Shown: piece after piece, positions 64,000-64,000 of the stretch | Layout: each line of letters begins with the position of its first letter | Position numbering within the stretch: the first letter of the stretch is position 1 | NCBI RefSeq assembly: GCF_002086695.1 | Contig: NZ_MVIH01000008.1 | Location: forward strand, 62,001 to 126,000 | Direction: 5' to 3' | Origin: Mycolicibacterium rhodesiae | Lineage (GTDB): Bacteria > Actinomycetota > Actinomycetes > Mycobacteriales > Mycobacteriaceae | DNA: 64,000 bases | Position numbers and translations under genes: made by a program | Notes under the pieces: generated by a model | What the model was told of the DNA's origin: nothing | Database searches by the model: none | Seen by the model: only the letters and a program-made list of their open reading frames with translations

Positions 64000-64000
64000 A

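Larger units (their letters stand above)
55765..64000. mobile_element. Integrated element at tRNA-Leu, left end (P4-type/phage-satellite-like)
   Basis: Beginning at the 3' half of the tRNA, the DNA has lower GC than the surroundings and carries a tyrosine integrase, a serine recombinase, a P4-family primase/helicase, an AlpA-like gene end and small phage-type proteins, but no capsid, tail or terminase large subunit in the visible part. The right end (and the repeated tRNA fragment expected as attR) is outside the window. An ICE, prophage remnant or satellite are all possible; the gene set fits a satellite best. Confidence 0.75.

Noticed and set aside
55779..64000. Right attachment site (attR) inside the window
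   Set aside because: I looked for a second copy of the tRNA 3' end (for example CCCAGTGGGGGCAC) and did not find it; the element must continue past the window.

Overview
The window is GC-rich actinobacterial chromosome, almost certainly from a non-tuberculous Mycobacterium (Mycolicibacterium type). The evidence is a complete mycofactocin cluster (mftR, mftA-G), an S10 and an spc ribosomal-protein operon separated by an arylsulfatase block, sppA and a family of TIGR00027-type methyltransferases between rplO and secY, sigL-rslA after adk-map, and mmsA-fadE9-mmsB. This order closely follows the Rv0691c-Rv0753c stretch of M. tuberculosis, with local insertions.

Layout. 0-1.6 kb: arginine/ornithine catabolism (rocD fragment, dimethylargininase-like hydrolase, divergent Lrp/AsnC regulator). 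1.7-4.6 kb: ferredoxin reductase, then an ECF sigma factor translationally coupled to a three-domain VOC protein. 4.7-11.9 kb: mycofactocin cluster, with a palindrome over the mftA promoter. 11.9-20.9 kb: accessory block lying between mftG and rpsJ (MFS pump with divergent TetR, P450, lipoprotein carboxylesterase, a four-gene overlapping operon of reductase, VOC, SDR and TetR, and a small membrane protein). 21.0-26.7 kb: S10 operon with a long structured leader. 26.8-31.7 kb: arylsulfatase, lipoprotein, formylglycine-generating enzyme, and a truncated AbiEi/DUF559-type gene between two copies of a hairpin repeat. 31.7-36.2 kb: spc operon, rplN to rplO. 36.2-42.6 kb: LLM oxidoreductase, sppA, and four tandem paralogous methyltransferases. 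43-47.7 kb: secY-adk-map, sigL-rslA with a SigL-type promoter, and a MarR regulator. 47.8-51.4 kb: valine/propanoate catabolism. 51.7-55.4 kb: DcuS/CitA-type two-component system divergent from a dctA transporter, with a CRP-like site between. 55.7 kb to the end: tRNA-Leu(UAA) followed by an integrated genetic element that runs off the window.

The integrated element is the most novel part. Next to the tRNA lie two low-GC plus-strand cargo genes of unknown function: one with an HNH-like zinc finger, one with a single N-terminal membrane anchor. Then come, all on the minus strand, a tyrosine integrase coupled to a small serine recombinase, an HGG-motif zinc-binding protein with a long disordered tail, a P4-family primase/helicase, two small unknown proteins, and the end of an AlpA-like helix-turn-helix gene. 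There are no obvious structural phage genes in view, so it looks like a phage satellite or P4-type integrative element. The cargo pair is the best candidate for an undescribed (possibly defence) system.

Recurring non-coding features are also notable: matched promoter/initiation sequences on the two ribosomal operons, a dispersed hairpin/terminator element present twice, an exact 35-bp tandem repeat before secY, and perfect or near-perfect operator palindromes before mmsA, the P450 gene and the four-gene operon.
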